Source: Croceibacterium_A sp039927815
GTDB lineage: Bacteria > Pseudomonadota > Alphaproteobacteria > Sphingomonadales > Sphingomonadaceae
Direction of reading: 5' to 3'
Length of the DNA stretch: 7,782 nucleotides
Assembly: GCA_039927815.1 (NCBI GenBank)
Contig: JBDSUJ010000007.1
Location: 1 to 7,782, forward strand
The position numbers and the translations under genes are program-made. Positions 1 through 6,319 of the stretch are shown here, piece after piece (position 1 is the stretch's first letter; every line of letters starts with the position of its first letter). The notes under the pieces are model-generated. The model was given only the letters and a program-made list of their open reading frames with translations. It did not search any database and was not told the origin of the DNA.

Positions 1-868
1 ATTCTCCGCGCCGTGTCGCCACGGCGGCGGCGCGCATCCAGTTGCCGATGCTCGGGCTTTGCTGGAGCACGCGCTCACGCCGCAGCGGCCCGATCACATC
101 GACCAGGGGTTTCAAATCCTCAGGTCGGTCGAATTCGACGTCCATGCCCATCAGGCTCTCGGGTTCGGGCATCAGCCACATGTTGGCTTTCGTCACGATT
201 CCGAAGTTCGACTGGACGAACAACTGGTCCCATGCGGGGCCGAAACCGAACGGGTACGCACCCCACGTCTTGGCGCCGGTGAACGCGCCCATCCCCGTGC
301 GTACCACTTCACCCGTCGGCAGCACGACTTCGAGCCCGCACAGGTTCTTGGTGTTCTCGCCATATGGCGTGTAGCCGACCCCGCGGTCGAGCGCGTTGCC
401 GATGACCGAACCCCACGAATTTCCCGGCGTCGACAGCCAGTACGGCAGCTTGTGCGCCTGGATGTAGTCGTAGAGGTCGTAGAACCCGACCCCGGGCTCG
501 ATCAGCACGGTGCCGAACTCTTCGTCGAACACGATCTTCTTCATGCCCGACAAGTCCAGGACCACGCTGCCCGACACGAGCGGCGCGGTGGCGCCGTAGC
601 CGAGGTTCTTGCCCCGGCTGATCGGCCATACCGGCAGGCGAAACTGATTGGCTACCTTAAGCGCGGCCTGGACTTCCTCGACACTGGTCGGAGCGATGGC
701 GCCCGCGGGCAAGTGCCCGGCGTCGTTGATCGCGAACTTGTCGTGATAGCCGACCCGGTCGAGGTCCTCGAAGAACACCTTGCCGGCGCCCAGCGCGCTT
801 TCGAAGGCGCGTTGCGCCTGGGTCAGCTTCAGTGCGGTAAAGCCGGGCGGGAGCGGGATGTCGGCCAT
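1..868 (-). CDS. VAO/4-cresol dehydrogenase-type FAD-linked oxidase (partial, C-terminus outside window)
   Basis: The first 289 residues of a flavoprotein of the vanillyl-alcohol oxidase / p-cresol methylhydroxylase family are present. Full-length members are about 520-560 residues, so the cap and C-terminal parts lie beyond the left edge. The FAD-binding region is clear: PISRGKNLGYG at residues 83-93 and DLSGMKKI at 105-112, then STPGNSWGSVIGNALDRGVG at about 146-165, GYTPYGEN and PTGEVVRTGMG at 184-194. Family members bind FAD, often covalently, and oxidise para-alkyl or para-hydroxybenzyl phenols through a quinone methide. The residue for covalent FAD attachment would be in the missing part, so oxidase and dehydrogenase cannot be separated. 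ATG 868 lies 4 bases after the SDR stop, with a weak AAGG upstream, so it is probably co-transcribed and translationally coupled. The family is secure; the substrate is unknown. Confidence 0.9.
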   Translation of the reverse strand, partial: MADIPLPPGFTALKLTQAQRAFESALGAGKVFFEDLDRVGYHDKFAINDAGHLPAGAIAPTSVEEVQAALKVANQFRLPVWPISRGKNLGYGATAPLVSGSVVLDLSGMKKIVFDEEFGTVLIEPGVGFYDLYDYIQAHKLPYWLSTPGNSWGSVIGNALDRGVGYTPYGENTKNLCGLEVVLPTGEVVRTGMGAFTGAKTWGAYPFGFGPAWDQLFVQSNFGIVTKANMWLMPEPESLMGMDVEFDRPEDLKPLVDVIGPLRRERVLQQSPSIGNWMRAAAVATRRGE

Positions 869-872
869 CGGG

Positions 873-1628
873 TCAGCCTTGGGACCAGGCGGTGCGCGCC
901 GGCGGGCGCGTGGCGGCGTCGAGGCGGATCACCTCGCCGTTGATCAGCGGCGTGCGGACCAGGAAATCCACCACCGCGGCAAACTCGTCGGCGCGGCCCG
1001 CGCGCTTGGGAAACTCGGCGCCTTTGAGCAACTCGGCAACGAAGTCGGGCGACAGGAAATCGACCATCGGCGTGGCCATGAAACCGGGCGCGACGCCGTT
1101 CACGCGGATGCCATGCTGCGCGAGGTCGCGCGCCCACACCAGCGTTAGCGCCGCCAGCGCGGACTTGGCGGCGGTGTATGCGCCCATTCCTTCCTGGCCT
1201 TCGAAACTAGCGATCGAGCAGGTGTTGACGATTACCCCGCGTTCGCCATCCGGACCGCTGAGTGCATTGCCGATCATGCGGTGGCCGACGCGCGCGGCGA
1301 CCGCAGCCGCGCCCATCAGGTTGACCTCGATCACCTTGCGGAAAGCGGTCATGTCTCCCGGGCCCTCCGCACTGGCGATGGGGCCGAGCCCGCCGATTCC
1401 CGCGTTGTTGACCAGGATATGTATCGGTCCTGCCACCGCCTCCATCGCAGCGGCCAGCGAATCAGCATTGGCCACGTTGCACTCGATGCACCGCGCACCG
1501 GCCGGCGCGGTGCCCGCGACGTCGAGGGTGACGACTTCGGCACCGGCCGCCAGCAAGGCTCGCGCGGCGGCTTCGCCCAGCCCAGAATTGCCGCCGGTGA
1601 CAATGGCCACCTTGCCCGCCGGATCCAT
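873..1628 (-). CDS. NAD-dependent short-chain dehydrogenase, HSD17B10/3-hydroxyacyl-CoA dehydrogenase type-2-like
   Basis: A complete 251-residue classical SDR. Visible motifs are the dinucleotide-binding TGGNSGLG at 11-18, Asp36 at the end of strand beta-2 (favouring NAD over NADP), NNAG at 74-77, and the catalytic tetrad Asn103, Ser138, Tyr151 and Lys155, followed by APGF at 180-183. The stretch NTCSIASFEGQEG at 135-147 resembles HSD17B10-type 3-hydroxyacyl-CoA dehydrogenases, but many SDRs annotated this way act on other secondary alcohols. ATG 1628 is preceded by a strong GGGAGAGCG ribosome-binding site. It is first in an operon with the flavoprotein. That pairing fits oxidation of a benzylic secondary alcohol made by the flavoprotein, an inference based on alkylphenol pathways in which a PCMH-type hydroxylase and an alcohol dehydrogenase act in series. 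Confidence 0.93.
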   Translation of the reverse strand: MDPAGKVAIVTGGNSGLGEAAARALLAAGAEVVTLDVAGTAPAGARCIECNVANADSLAAAMEAVAGPIHILVNNAGIGGLGPIASAEGPGDMTAFRKVIEVNLMGAAAVAARVGHRMIGNALSGPDGERGVIVNTCSIASFEGQEGMGAYTAAKSALAALTLVWARDLAQHGIRVNGVAPGFMATPMVDFLSPDFVAELLKGAEFPKRAGRADEFAAVVDFLVRTPLINGEVIRLDAATRPPARTAWSQG

Positions 1629-1711
1629 CCGCTCTCCCTGCCGCTGTGCGCGACTTTAACGGCCGTTACTTTTCAGCTAGCACGCGTGCAAGTCAAGCAA
1701 GGGAGAGCGAC
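1629..1711. promoter_or_regulatory. Divergent promoter/operator region between the SDR operon and the NTF2-MFS operon
   Basis: This 83-base gap separates two divergent operons. It contains a perfect 12-base palindrome TAACGGCCGTTA at 1657-1668 and a perfect 10-base palindrome GCACGCGTGC at 1680-1689, with centres 22 bases apart. On the minus strand, TTGACT (1696-1691) is close to a sigma-70 -35 box. Seventeen bases further on is only a weak -10, AAAAGT (1673-1668), which abuts the first palindrome, as expected for a repressor site over a transcription start. No convincing plus-strand promoter is visible. The promoter assignment is tentative; the palindromes are directly seen. Confidence 0.5.
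1657..1668. promoter_or_regulatory. Perfect palindrome TAACGGCCGTTA, candidate operator
   Basis: A 12-base perfect dyad lies in the divergent gap, next to the possible -10 of the SDR operon. It matches TATCAACCGTTA (4757-4768) in the marR/dioxygenase gap at 9 of 12 positions, including the whole right half-site CCGTTA. This suggests, but does not prove, a shared regulator such as the MarR protein encoded here. Confidence 0.4.
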
Positions 1712-2572
1712 TTGGCAACACGCGAGGGGCTGTACCAAGCCCTCGACAGGTTCCGGGATGCGCTGGGAGACAATGCACCGGCGCGAGTCGAGTGGGCACC
1801 GGGGGTGCGCTACACCGAGAACAACGTCACGCTCGATCCGGGTGACGGGTTATGGAACACGGTCACCGCGATCGGCCCGTACGACTTGCGTTTTGCCGAT
1901 GCGAGTCATGGGCAAGTGGCGCTGTTCACTTGCGTCGAGGAGACTGACGCTGTCAGCCCGTGCGCGATCCGCCTGGCCTTTCGCGATGGCGTGATCGAGC
2001 AATGCGAGATCGTTGTCGCCCGCAATAAGGACGAAGGATTCCCCTTCCTGGGCGCAGCATTCGCGGACAAACCCGCCATGCTGGCCGACGTGCCGGCGGC
2101 GGAGCGGATTAGCCGCGAGGAGATGATTGCGCTCGCCAACGGCTATTTCGAGACCATCGAGCGCAACAACGGGATGATCCGGACCCGTTTCCACCCGCAC
2201 TGCAACAGGGTCGAAAACGGCGTGCAGACAACCAATAACGCTGATTTCCCGTTGCCGATCGCGCGGCTTGGATGCGAGGCGCAATTCGCACTCGGGTGGT
2301 ATCGCTATGACGACGCATTGCGCGCCCGGCGCTTTCCGCTCGTCGATATCGAACGCGGGATCGTGTTGGCGCATGGCTTCATCGATCACAGTGGTCGCCT
2401 GGGGGATTATGAATTGACCGATGGAACCAGGGTACGCAGCCCGATCCGGCGGCCCCACAGCTATTGCCTGGCGGAAGCGTTTAGGATCCGCGACGGCGCC
2501 ATCGAGCAAGTCGAGGCGGTGTTTCATACAGTGCCCTATCGCACGCCGAGCCCGTGGGACGCCGCTTGGTGA
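1712..2572 (+). CDS. Two-part NTF2-like/DUF8021-type protein, possible cofactor-free lyase
   Basis: A 286-residue soluble protein with no signal peptide or membrane segment. The N-terminal half carries WAPGVRYTENNVTL at 28-41, GDGLWNTV at 44-51 and RNKDEGFPF at 104-112. The C-terminal half starts near residue 135 and carries YFETIERNNG at 145-154 and HPHCNRVENGVQTTNN at 161-176. These resemble hypothetical proteins grouped as NTF2/SnoaL-like or DUF8021; I know of no characterised close member. NTF2-fold proteins include cofactor-free isomerases, dehydratases and lyases. I chose TTG 1712 because AAGGGAGAGCG stands about 6 bases upstream and mirrors the SDR ribosome-binding site exactly. The in-frame GTG at 1646 would put coding sequence across the palindromes. 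The gene overlaps the transporter gene by 4 bases. Being real is near certain; the function is unknown. Confidence 0.8.
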   Translation: MATREGLYQALDRFRDALGDNAPARVEWAPGVRYTENNVTLDPGDGLWNTVTAIGPYDLRFADASHGQVALFTCVEETDAVSPCAIRLAFRDGVIEQCEIVVARNKDEGFPFLGAAFADKPAMLADVPAAERISREEMIALANGYFETIERNNGMIRTRFHPHCNRVENGVQTTNNADFPLPIARLGCEAQFALGWYRYDDALRARRFPLVDIERGIVLAHGFIDHSGRLGDYELTDGTRVRSPIRRPHSYCLAEAFRIRDGAIEQVEAVFHTVPYRTPSPWDAAW

Positions 2573-3798
2573 GCCCGGCCCGCCGCGTGCTGTCGCTGAT
2601 CCTGCTGGGCGGCGTATTCGTGATGGAGGGCTATGACCTCAACGCGATGGCGCTCGCCGTACCGCGCCTGCAAGTCGGGCTAGGTTTGGCTCCGACCGCG
2701 TTTGGCCTGGTCTTCTCGGCGCTGCTGGTGGGCATCGGAGTGGGCGGAGCGGTGCTGGCGCCGTTCGGCGACCGGTTCGGCCGCCGTACCCTAATCATCG
2801 CGGGATGCTTTGCTGTCGGCCTGTTTACGCTCGCCACAGCGAGCGCGACCAGTGTCGGCGGCTTTCTGATGTGGCGCGGGCTAACCGGTGTTGCGCTGGG
2901 GGCAGCGCTGCCCAATGTCAGCGCGCTGTCGGCCGAGCTCGCCGCTCCGCGCCTGAGGGCGACGGTCATGGCGCTGGTTTCGGCGGGCATTCCGCTGGGA
3001 CTGGCGCTGGCGGGGATATTGGCCCCGACGGTCATCGCGGCGGGTGGTTGGCACGGTTTGTTCGTCGTTCCCGGCGTTTTCGCGCTGACGCTGGCGGTGG
3101 TGTTGCGGCTGGTCGTCGAAGGCGGGTTGCCGCATGCCGAGGCCGATGCCGGCACGCCAGGAGAACCTGCCGGTGCGCTGCCCCAGCTCGGGTTGTTCCG
3201 GCGCCCATGGCGGCTGCCGTTCGCGGTTTTCGCGACCATCCTGTCGCTCAACGCGCTCAACCTCTATTTGCTCAATTCATGGATTCCCACGATCCTGCCG
3301 CTGGCCGGATTCTCGCTCGACCATGCCGCGCAGATCGCGGGCATCGTCCAGTTTGCGGGCTTGGGCATGGGCGTGCTGGCGAGCATCGGGATCGACCGCT
3401 GGCGACCCATGGCCACCCTGATGATCATGTTTGCGGCCATCGCCGCCAGCTTCCTGGCGGTCAGCGTGACCGCACCCGACGCGGCTCGCTGGACGCTGCT
3501 GTTGAGCGTCGGCGTTGGCGGCGCTTCTGCCGGCGGCATGGCCTTGCCCGCGCTTTGCGCTTACCTGTTTCCACCGCGTCAGCTGTCGTCTGCAATCGGA
3601 ATCGGCGTGCTGGTGGCACGGCTCGGCGCGTTTGCCGGACCTATCGTCGGTCAGGTGATCCTCAGCGCCGAGGCGGGGCCGCAGGCGTTCTTCTTTGCGG
3701 CTGCGATCCCTGCATCGATCTGCGCGCTGGTATGCCTGGCCATTCCCGCGGCGCTGGCGGTTCGCGAGCGAGAAAGCGGCGCCGGCGTCAGGGCTTGA
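2569..3798 (+). CDS. MFS transporter, aromatic acid:H+ symporter (AAHS)-like
   Basis: A 409-residue inner-membrane carrier with about 12 hydrophobic segments and a central loop near residues 185-210. TM1 contains EGYDLNAMA (20-28), corresponding to the DG(F/Y)D motif of AAHS carriers such as PcaK, with Glu in place of the first Asp. The loop between TM2 and TM3 has the MFS signature GDRFGRR at 67-73. MWRGLTGVALGAALPN (101-116) and LYLLNSWIPTIL (232-243) are also typical of AAHS proteins. The likely role is proton-coupled uptake of an aromatic acid or related phenolic. GTG 2569 gives a GTGA overlap with the upstream stop, implying translational coupling; an in-frame GTG at 2554 is possible but less typical. 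Its 3' end overlaps the convergent SnoaL-like gene by 11 bases, leaving no room for a separate terminator. The transported substrate is inferred only from context. Confidence 0.9.
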   Translation: MSPARRVLSLILLGGVFVMEGYDLNAMALAVPRLQVGLGLAPTAFGLVFSALLVGIGVGGAVLAPFGDRFGRRTLIIAGCFAVGLFTLATASATSVGGFLMWRGLTGVALGAALPNVSALSAELAAPRLRATVMALVSAGIPLGLALAGILAPTVIAAGGWHGLFVVPGVFALTLAVVLRLVVEGGLPHAEADAGTPGEPAGALPQLGLFRRPWRLPFAVFATILSLNALNLYLLNSWIPTILPLAGFSLDHAAQIAGIVQFAGLGMGVLASIGIDRWRPMATLMIMFAAIAASFLAVSVTAPDAARWTLLLSVGVGGASAGGMALPALCAYLFPPRQLSSAIGIGVLVARLGAFAGPIVGQVILSAEAGPQAFFFAAAIPASICALVCLAIPAALAVRERESGAGVRA

Positions 3799-4216
3799 AG
3801 TCGAGCCCGCCGATCCGTTCGGCGAACCGCCAGTCCTCGGCGGTGCGGACCAGCCGGTCGCGATACCACCCGACCAACGGCCCGTTCGCGCTCATCACGG
3901 GCAGTTCGCCGGCGGCTGCCGGTCCGCCCTGGTACAGCATGATCACGCTGAAGGCCGTGGCGTGACTGGCGTCATCTACATCGACTACTATATTTGAGAT
4001 CGCGTGGCGCTGCGCCCGGGGCGGGCGCGCCAGGAAGCTGTCGAGGATTGCCCCGCGCCCTTCGATCGGCGCACCGCCGCTCGGCCTGCCCATCCGCGCA
4101 TCCTCGGTGTAAAGCGCGGCGACCGCGCGCCAGTCATGCGCATCGTTGAGGTTGACGTAGCGTTTGATCAGCCGTTCGCAGTCATATTCGATTGCGCGGC
4201 GTTCCTCGTCGGTCAT
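3788..4216 (-). CDS. Small SnoaL-like/NTF2-fold protein
   Basis: A 142-residue single-domain protein of the SnoaL-like (SnoaL_4) group. The family pattern is visible: an N-terminal helix ending in IKRYVNLNDAHDW (17-29), LYTEDARMG (35-43), GRGAILDSFLARPP (53-66), a conserved RHAISNIVVDVDD (70-82) containing His71, and a C-terminal strand pair GWYRDRLVRTAEDWRFAER (116-134). This fold includes polyketide cyclases, dehydratases and the cofactor-free diarylpropane lyase LdpA, which makes lignostilbene. Whether this protein has the LdpA catalytic residues cannot be judged here. Its ATG overlaps the marR stop (ATGA), so the two are co-expressed and lie next to the stilbene dioxygenase. That placement makes a role just upstream of, or in handling products of, the dioxygenase plausible, but this is inference. 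Confidence 0.87.
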   Translation of the reverse strand: MTDEERRAIEYDCERLIKRYVNLNDAHDWRAVAALYTEDARMGRPSGGAPIEGRGAILDSFLARPPRAQRHAISNIVVDVDDASHATAFSVIMLYQGGPAAAGELPVMSANGPLVGWYRDRLVRTAEDWRFAERIGGLDFKP

Positions 4217-4707
4217 CGGTCCGGCCGGGTCGCCTCGAGGAACCGCGAGCGGCCTTGTTCGTCGGTCGCTTCCAGCGTTTCGATCAGCCGGCCGACCAGC
4301 TTTTCCAGCAGGGCCGCTTCTTGTTCCGACAAGTCGGAAAACAGGTATCCGGCCACTTTCTCGCTCTGCGGGCGCATGATCCGATAGAGCCGCTCGCCCT
4401 CCTCGGTCAGCGTCAGCCAGTTGCGGCGCCGGTTATCCGGATCGGCCATGACGGCGATGCGGCCATGCCGCTCCAAAGTTGCGACCGCGCGCGACACGCT
4501 CATCACGTTGACCCCGGTCAATTCGGCCAGTTCATGGCTCGCGCTGCGGCCCAGTTCGCCGATTGTCATGAGCAGACGGAATTCGTTGAGGCTGATCCGG
4601 TATCGGTGCGCCAGATGCGTGGAGAACGGCGCCATCAGGCGATTGGTCAGCTTCAGCAGTTGGTACAGCAGCCCGTTGGTGAGCTGGGTATCGGTCTTCT
4701 TCAGCAC
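4213..4707 (-). CDS. MarR-family transcriptional regulator
   Basis: A 164-residue protein of standard MarR length. A dimerisation helix at the N-terminus is followed by a winged helix-turn-helix: SLNEFRLLMTIGELG (39-53), the recognition-helix region TGVNVMSVSRAVATLERHG (64-82) and the wing with DPDNRRRNWLTLTEEG (89-104). A long C-terminal helix region follows. MarR proteins of aromatic pathways usually repress a divergent operon and are released by a phenolic ligand. The start is GTG 4707, with AAGGGGG about 8 bases upstream. It is divergent from the stilbene dioxygenase gene and overlaps the SnoaL-like gene downstream. It is the only regulator in the window, so it is the prime candidate for control of both divergent promoters; the ligand is unknown. 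Confidence 0.93.
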   Translation of the reverse strand: MLKKTDTQLTNGLLYQLLKLTNRLMAPFSTHLAHRYRISLNEFRLLMTIGELGRSASHELAELTGVNVMSVSRAVATLERHGRIAVMADPDNRRRNWLTLTEEGERLYRIMRPQSEKVAGYLFSDLSEQEAALLEKLVGRLIETLEATDEQGRSRFLEATRPDR

Positions 4708-4799
4708 TCTCGGCCCCCTTCGAGCGAGCGCGATGCTCGCCCCTTCCCCTCGATTATATCAACCGTTACCGTCGTATAACCCAAGAATCGGAGGATGCC
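4708..4799. promoter_or_regulatory. Divergent marR/stilbene dioxygenase promoter region
   Basis: A 92-base gap with two oppositely oriented -10-like elements: TATAAT on the minus strand (4758-4753, for marR) and TATAAC on the plus strand (4775-4780, for the dioxygenase). TTATA (4754-4758) and TATAA (4775-4779) form an inverted repeat around a core containing AACCGTTACCG. A MarR dimer bound there would cover both -10 elements. No good -35 box is seen for either promoter, which suits regulated promoters. The dioxygenase ribosome-binding site GGAGG (4790-4794) is at the right end. Confidence 0.55.
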
Positions 4800-6287
4800 A
4801 TGAACGCCTTCCCGCAAACCCTTCATTTCATCGGCACCAACACGCCGCGGCGCCTGGAGCTGTCGGTGCGCAATCTCGCGGTCGAGGGCGAGATTCCGGC
4901 CGAGATCGAGGGCGCTTTCTTCCGGGCGGTGCCAGACAACGCGCACGCGCCGCTGTTCGAGGACGACGTCGCGCTCAATGCGGACGGGATGATCGCGCGC
5001 TTCAATTTCGAGAGCGGCGCGGTCGATTACGACATCAAGTATGTCGCGACCGAGCGGTACCTCGCCGAGAAGAAGGCGCGGCGCGCGCTGTTCGGGCGCT
5101 ATCGCAACAAGTTTACCGACGATCCTTCGGTCGAGGGGGTGGACCGCACGCTCGCCAATACCACGCCGGTCTGGCACGCCGGACGCCTGTTCATGACCAA
5201 GGAGGACGGGCGCGCCTACGAGATCAATCCGCACACCCTCGAAACCGCGGGCAAGTGGGATTATTACGGCGCGCTCAAGTCGGAAACCTTTACCGCGCAT
5301 CCGCGGGTCGATCCCAAAACCGGCGAACTGTTCTTCTTCGGCTATGAGGCGGGCGGGCTGTGCAGCCGCGATGTTGCCTATGGCATCGCCGACAAGGACG
5401 GCAAGCTGGTGTCCGAGCAGTGGTTCGAGCAGCCCGCCTGCGCCACGATCCACGATTTCGTGATTACCGAAAAGTACGCGATCTGGCCGATCTTCCCGAC
5501 CACGGCGGATCTTTCCCGGCTGCAGGCGGGCGGGGCGCACTGGGCGCACCAGCAGGACGGGGATTCGTGGATCGCGATCATGCCGCGCTACGGCCAGGTG
5601 AGCGAGATGAAATGGATCAAGGGGCCGCCCGGCGTGTCCGTGTTCCATGAAGTCAACGCCTACGACGATGGCGATCTGGTGCACATCGACCTGTGCCTGA
5701 CTGATACCAACGCCTTCAGCTTCATGCGCGAAGCGGGCGGGATCGAGCGCGAGCAGCAAAGCCTGCAAGGCGCGCTGACCCGCTGGACAATCGACATGAG
5801 CAAGGCGGAACCAGCGATTGCGGAACGCCCGCTGGGACCCCCGGGCGACCTTCCGCGTCTGGCCGATGCCGACCAGGGACGGCCGTACAACCGCACCTGG
5901 TACCTGAGCATGAACCCCGAGGCGCAGGGTCCGCCGATGCTGGGCGGACCGGTCGGCGCCAACTTCAACCTGCTGGTTCGGCTGGAGCCCGGCAACGGGC
6001 GCGTGACGGCCATGGGGCTGCCGCCGGGCGCGGGAATCAGCGAACCGGCGCATGTGCCGTCCGCCGATCCCAACCACGGCGGGTGGCTGCTGACCGTAGT
6101 CGATGTTCCCAATGGCCCGCCGGGCGCGGGTGCGCCGCACGATTATGCGTCCGAACTGTGGATCGTGGCGGCCGATGAAATCGAAAAAGGCCCAATTGCC
6201 AAGATCAAAACCGGCCTCGCGTTGCGTAGCCAGGTGCACGGAGCGTGGGTCGTTCGCGAGAAACTGGACCACAGCCGGCTGACGTAG
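4800..6287 (+). CDS. Lignostilbene-alpha,beta-dioxygenase (carotenoid cleavage oxygenase family)
   Basis: A complete 495-residue non-haem iron dioxygenase of the carotenoid cleavage oxygenase superfamily, resembling the bacterial stilbene-cleaving branch (NOV1/NOV2, LsdA). The four iron-ligand histidines are recognisable in conserved settings: His167 in TAHPRVDP, His218 in TIHDFVIT, His283 in VFHEVNAY and His480 in QVHGAWV. Tyr101 and Lys134 fall where NOV1 has the residues that contact the substrate's 4'-hydroxyl (from memory of the NOV1 structure), and Glu135 follows. The expected reaction is O2-dependent cleavage of the central C=C of a 4-hydroxystilbene to two aromatic aldehydes in the cytoplasm. 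No signal peptide is present. ATG 4800 has GGAGG 5 bases upstream. The next gene follows after 32 bases, so they are likely one operon. The natural stilbene (lignostilbene, resveratrol-like or other) is not determined. Confidence 0.93.
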   Translation: MNAFPQTLHFIGTNTPRRLELSVRNLAVEGEIPAEIEGAFFRAVPDNAHAPLFEDDVALNADGMIARFNFESGAVDYDIKYVATERYLAEKKARRALFGRYRNKFTDDPSVEGVDRTLANTTPVWHAGRLFMTKEDGRAYEINPHTLETAGKWDYYGALKSETFTAHPRVDPKTGELFFFGYEAGGLCSRDVAYGIADKDGKLVSEQWFEQPACATIHDFVITEKYAIWPIFPTTADLSRLQAGGAHWAHQQDGDSWIAIMPRYGQVSEMKWIKGPPGVSVFHEVNAYDDGDLVHIDLCLTDTNAFSFMREAGGIEREQQSLQGALTRWTIDMSKAEPAIAERPLGPPGDLPRLADADQGRPYNRTWYLSMNPEAQGPPMLGGPVGANFNLLVRLEPGNGRVTAMGLPPGAGISEPAHVPSADPNHGGWLLTVVDVPNGPPGAGAPHDYASELWIVAADEIEKGPIAKIKTGLALRSQVHGAWVVREKLDHSRLT

Positions 6288-6319
6288 CATACTCGCGGCA
6301 AAACACGGGGAGACGATCG

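Noticed and set aside
59..943. Plus-strand open frame of 294 codons over the flavoprotein gene
   Set aside because: It is antisense to a clear VAO-family protein, and the translation shows no recognisable domain.
1646..1711. N-terminal extension of the NTF2-like protein from GTG 1646
   Set aside because: It lacks a ribosome-binding site and would run through two palindromes and the divergent promoter. TTG 1712 has a strong, well-spaced Shine-Dalgarno.
1850..2527. Minus-strand open frame of 225 codons over the NTF2-like gene
   Set aside because: It is a shadow of a gene supported by a ribosome-binding site, family motifs and an overlap with the next gene.
3788..3798. Convergent gene overlap as a frameshift or misannotated end
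   Set aside because: Both genes end with normal family-like C-termini. An 11-base tail-to-tail overlap is ordinary in compact genomes.
2805..3965. Plus-strand open frame of 386 codons inside the transporter gene
   Set aside because: It is an alternative frame of the MFS gene. Its translation is Arg/Gly-rich with no membrane pattern, whereas the main frame has 12 hydrophobic segments.
6272..6281. CAGCCGGCTG at the end of the dioxygenase gene as a terminator
   Set aside because: It is a short palindrome without a loop, has no T-run after it, and lies within the coding sequence. The next gene starts only 32 bases after the stop codon.
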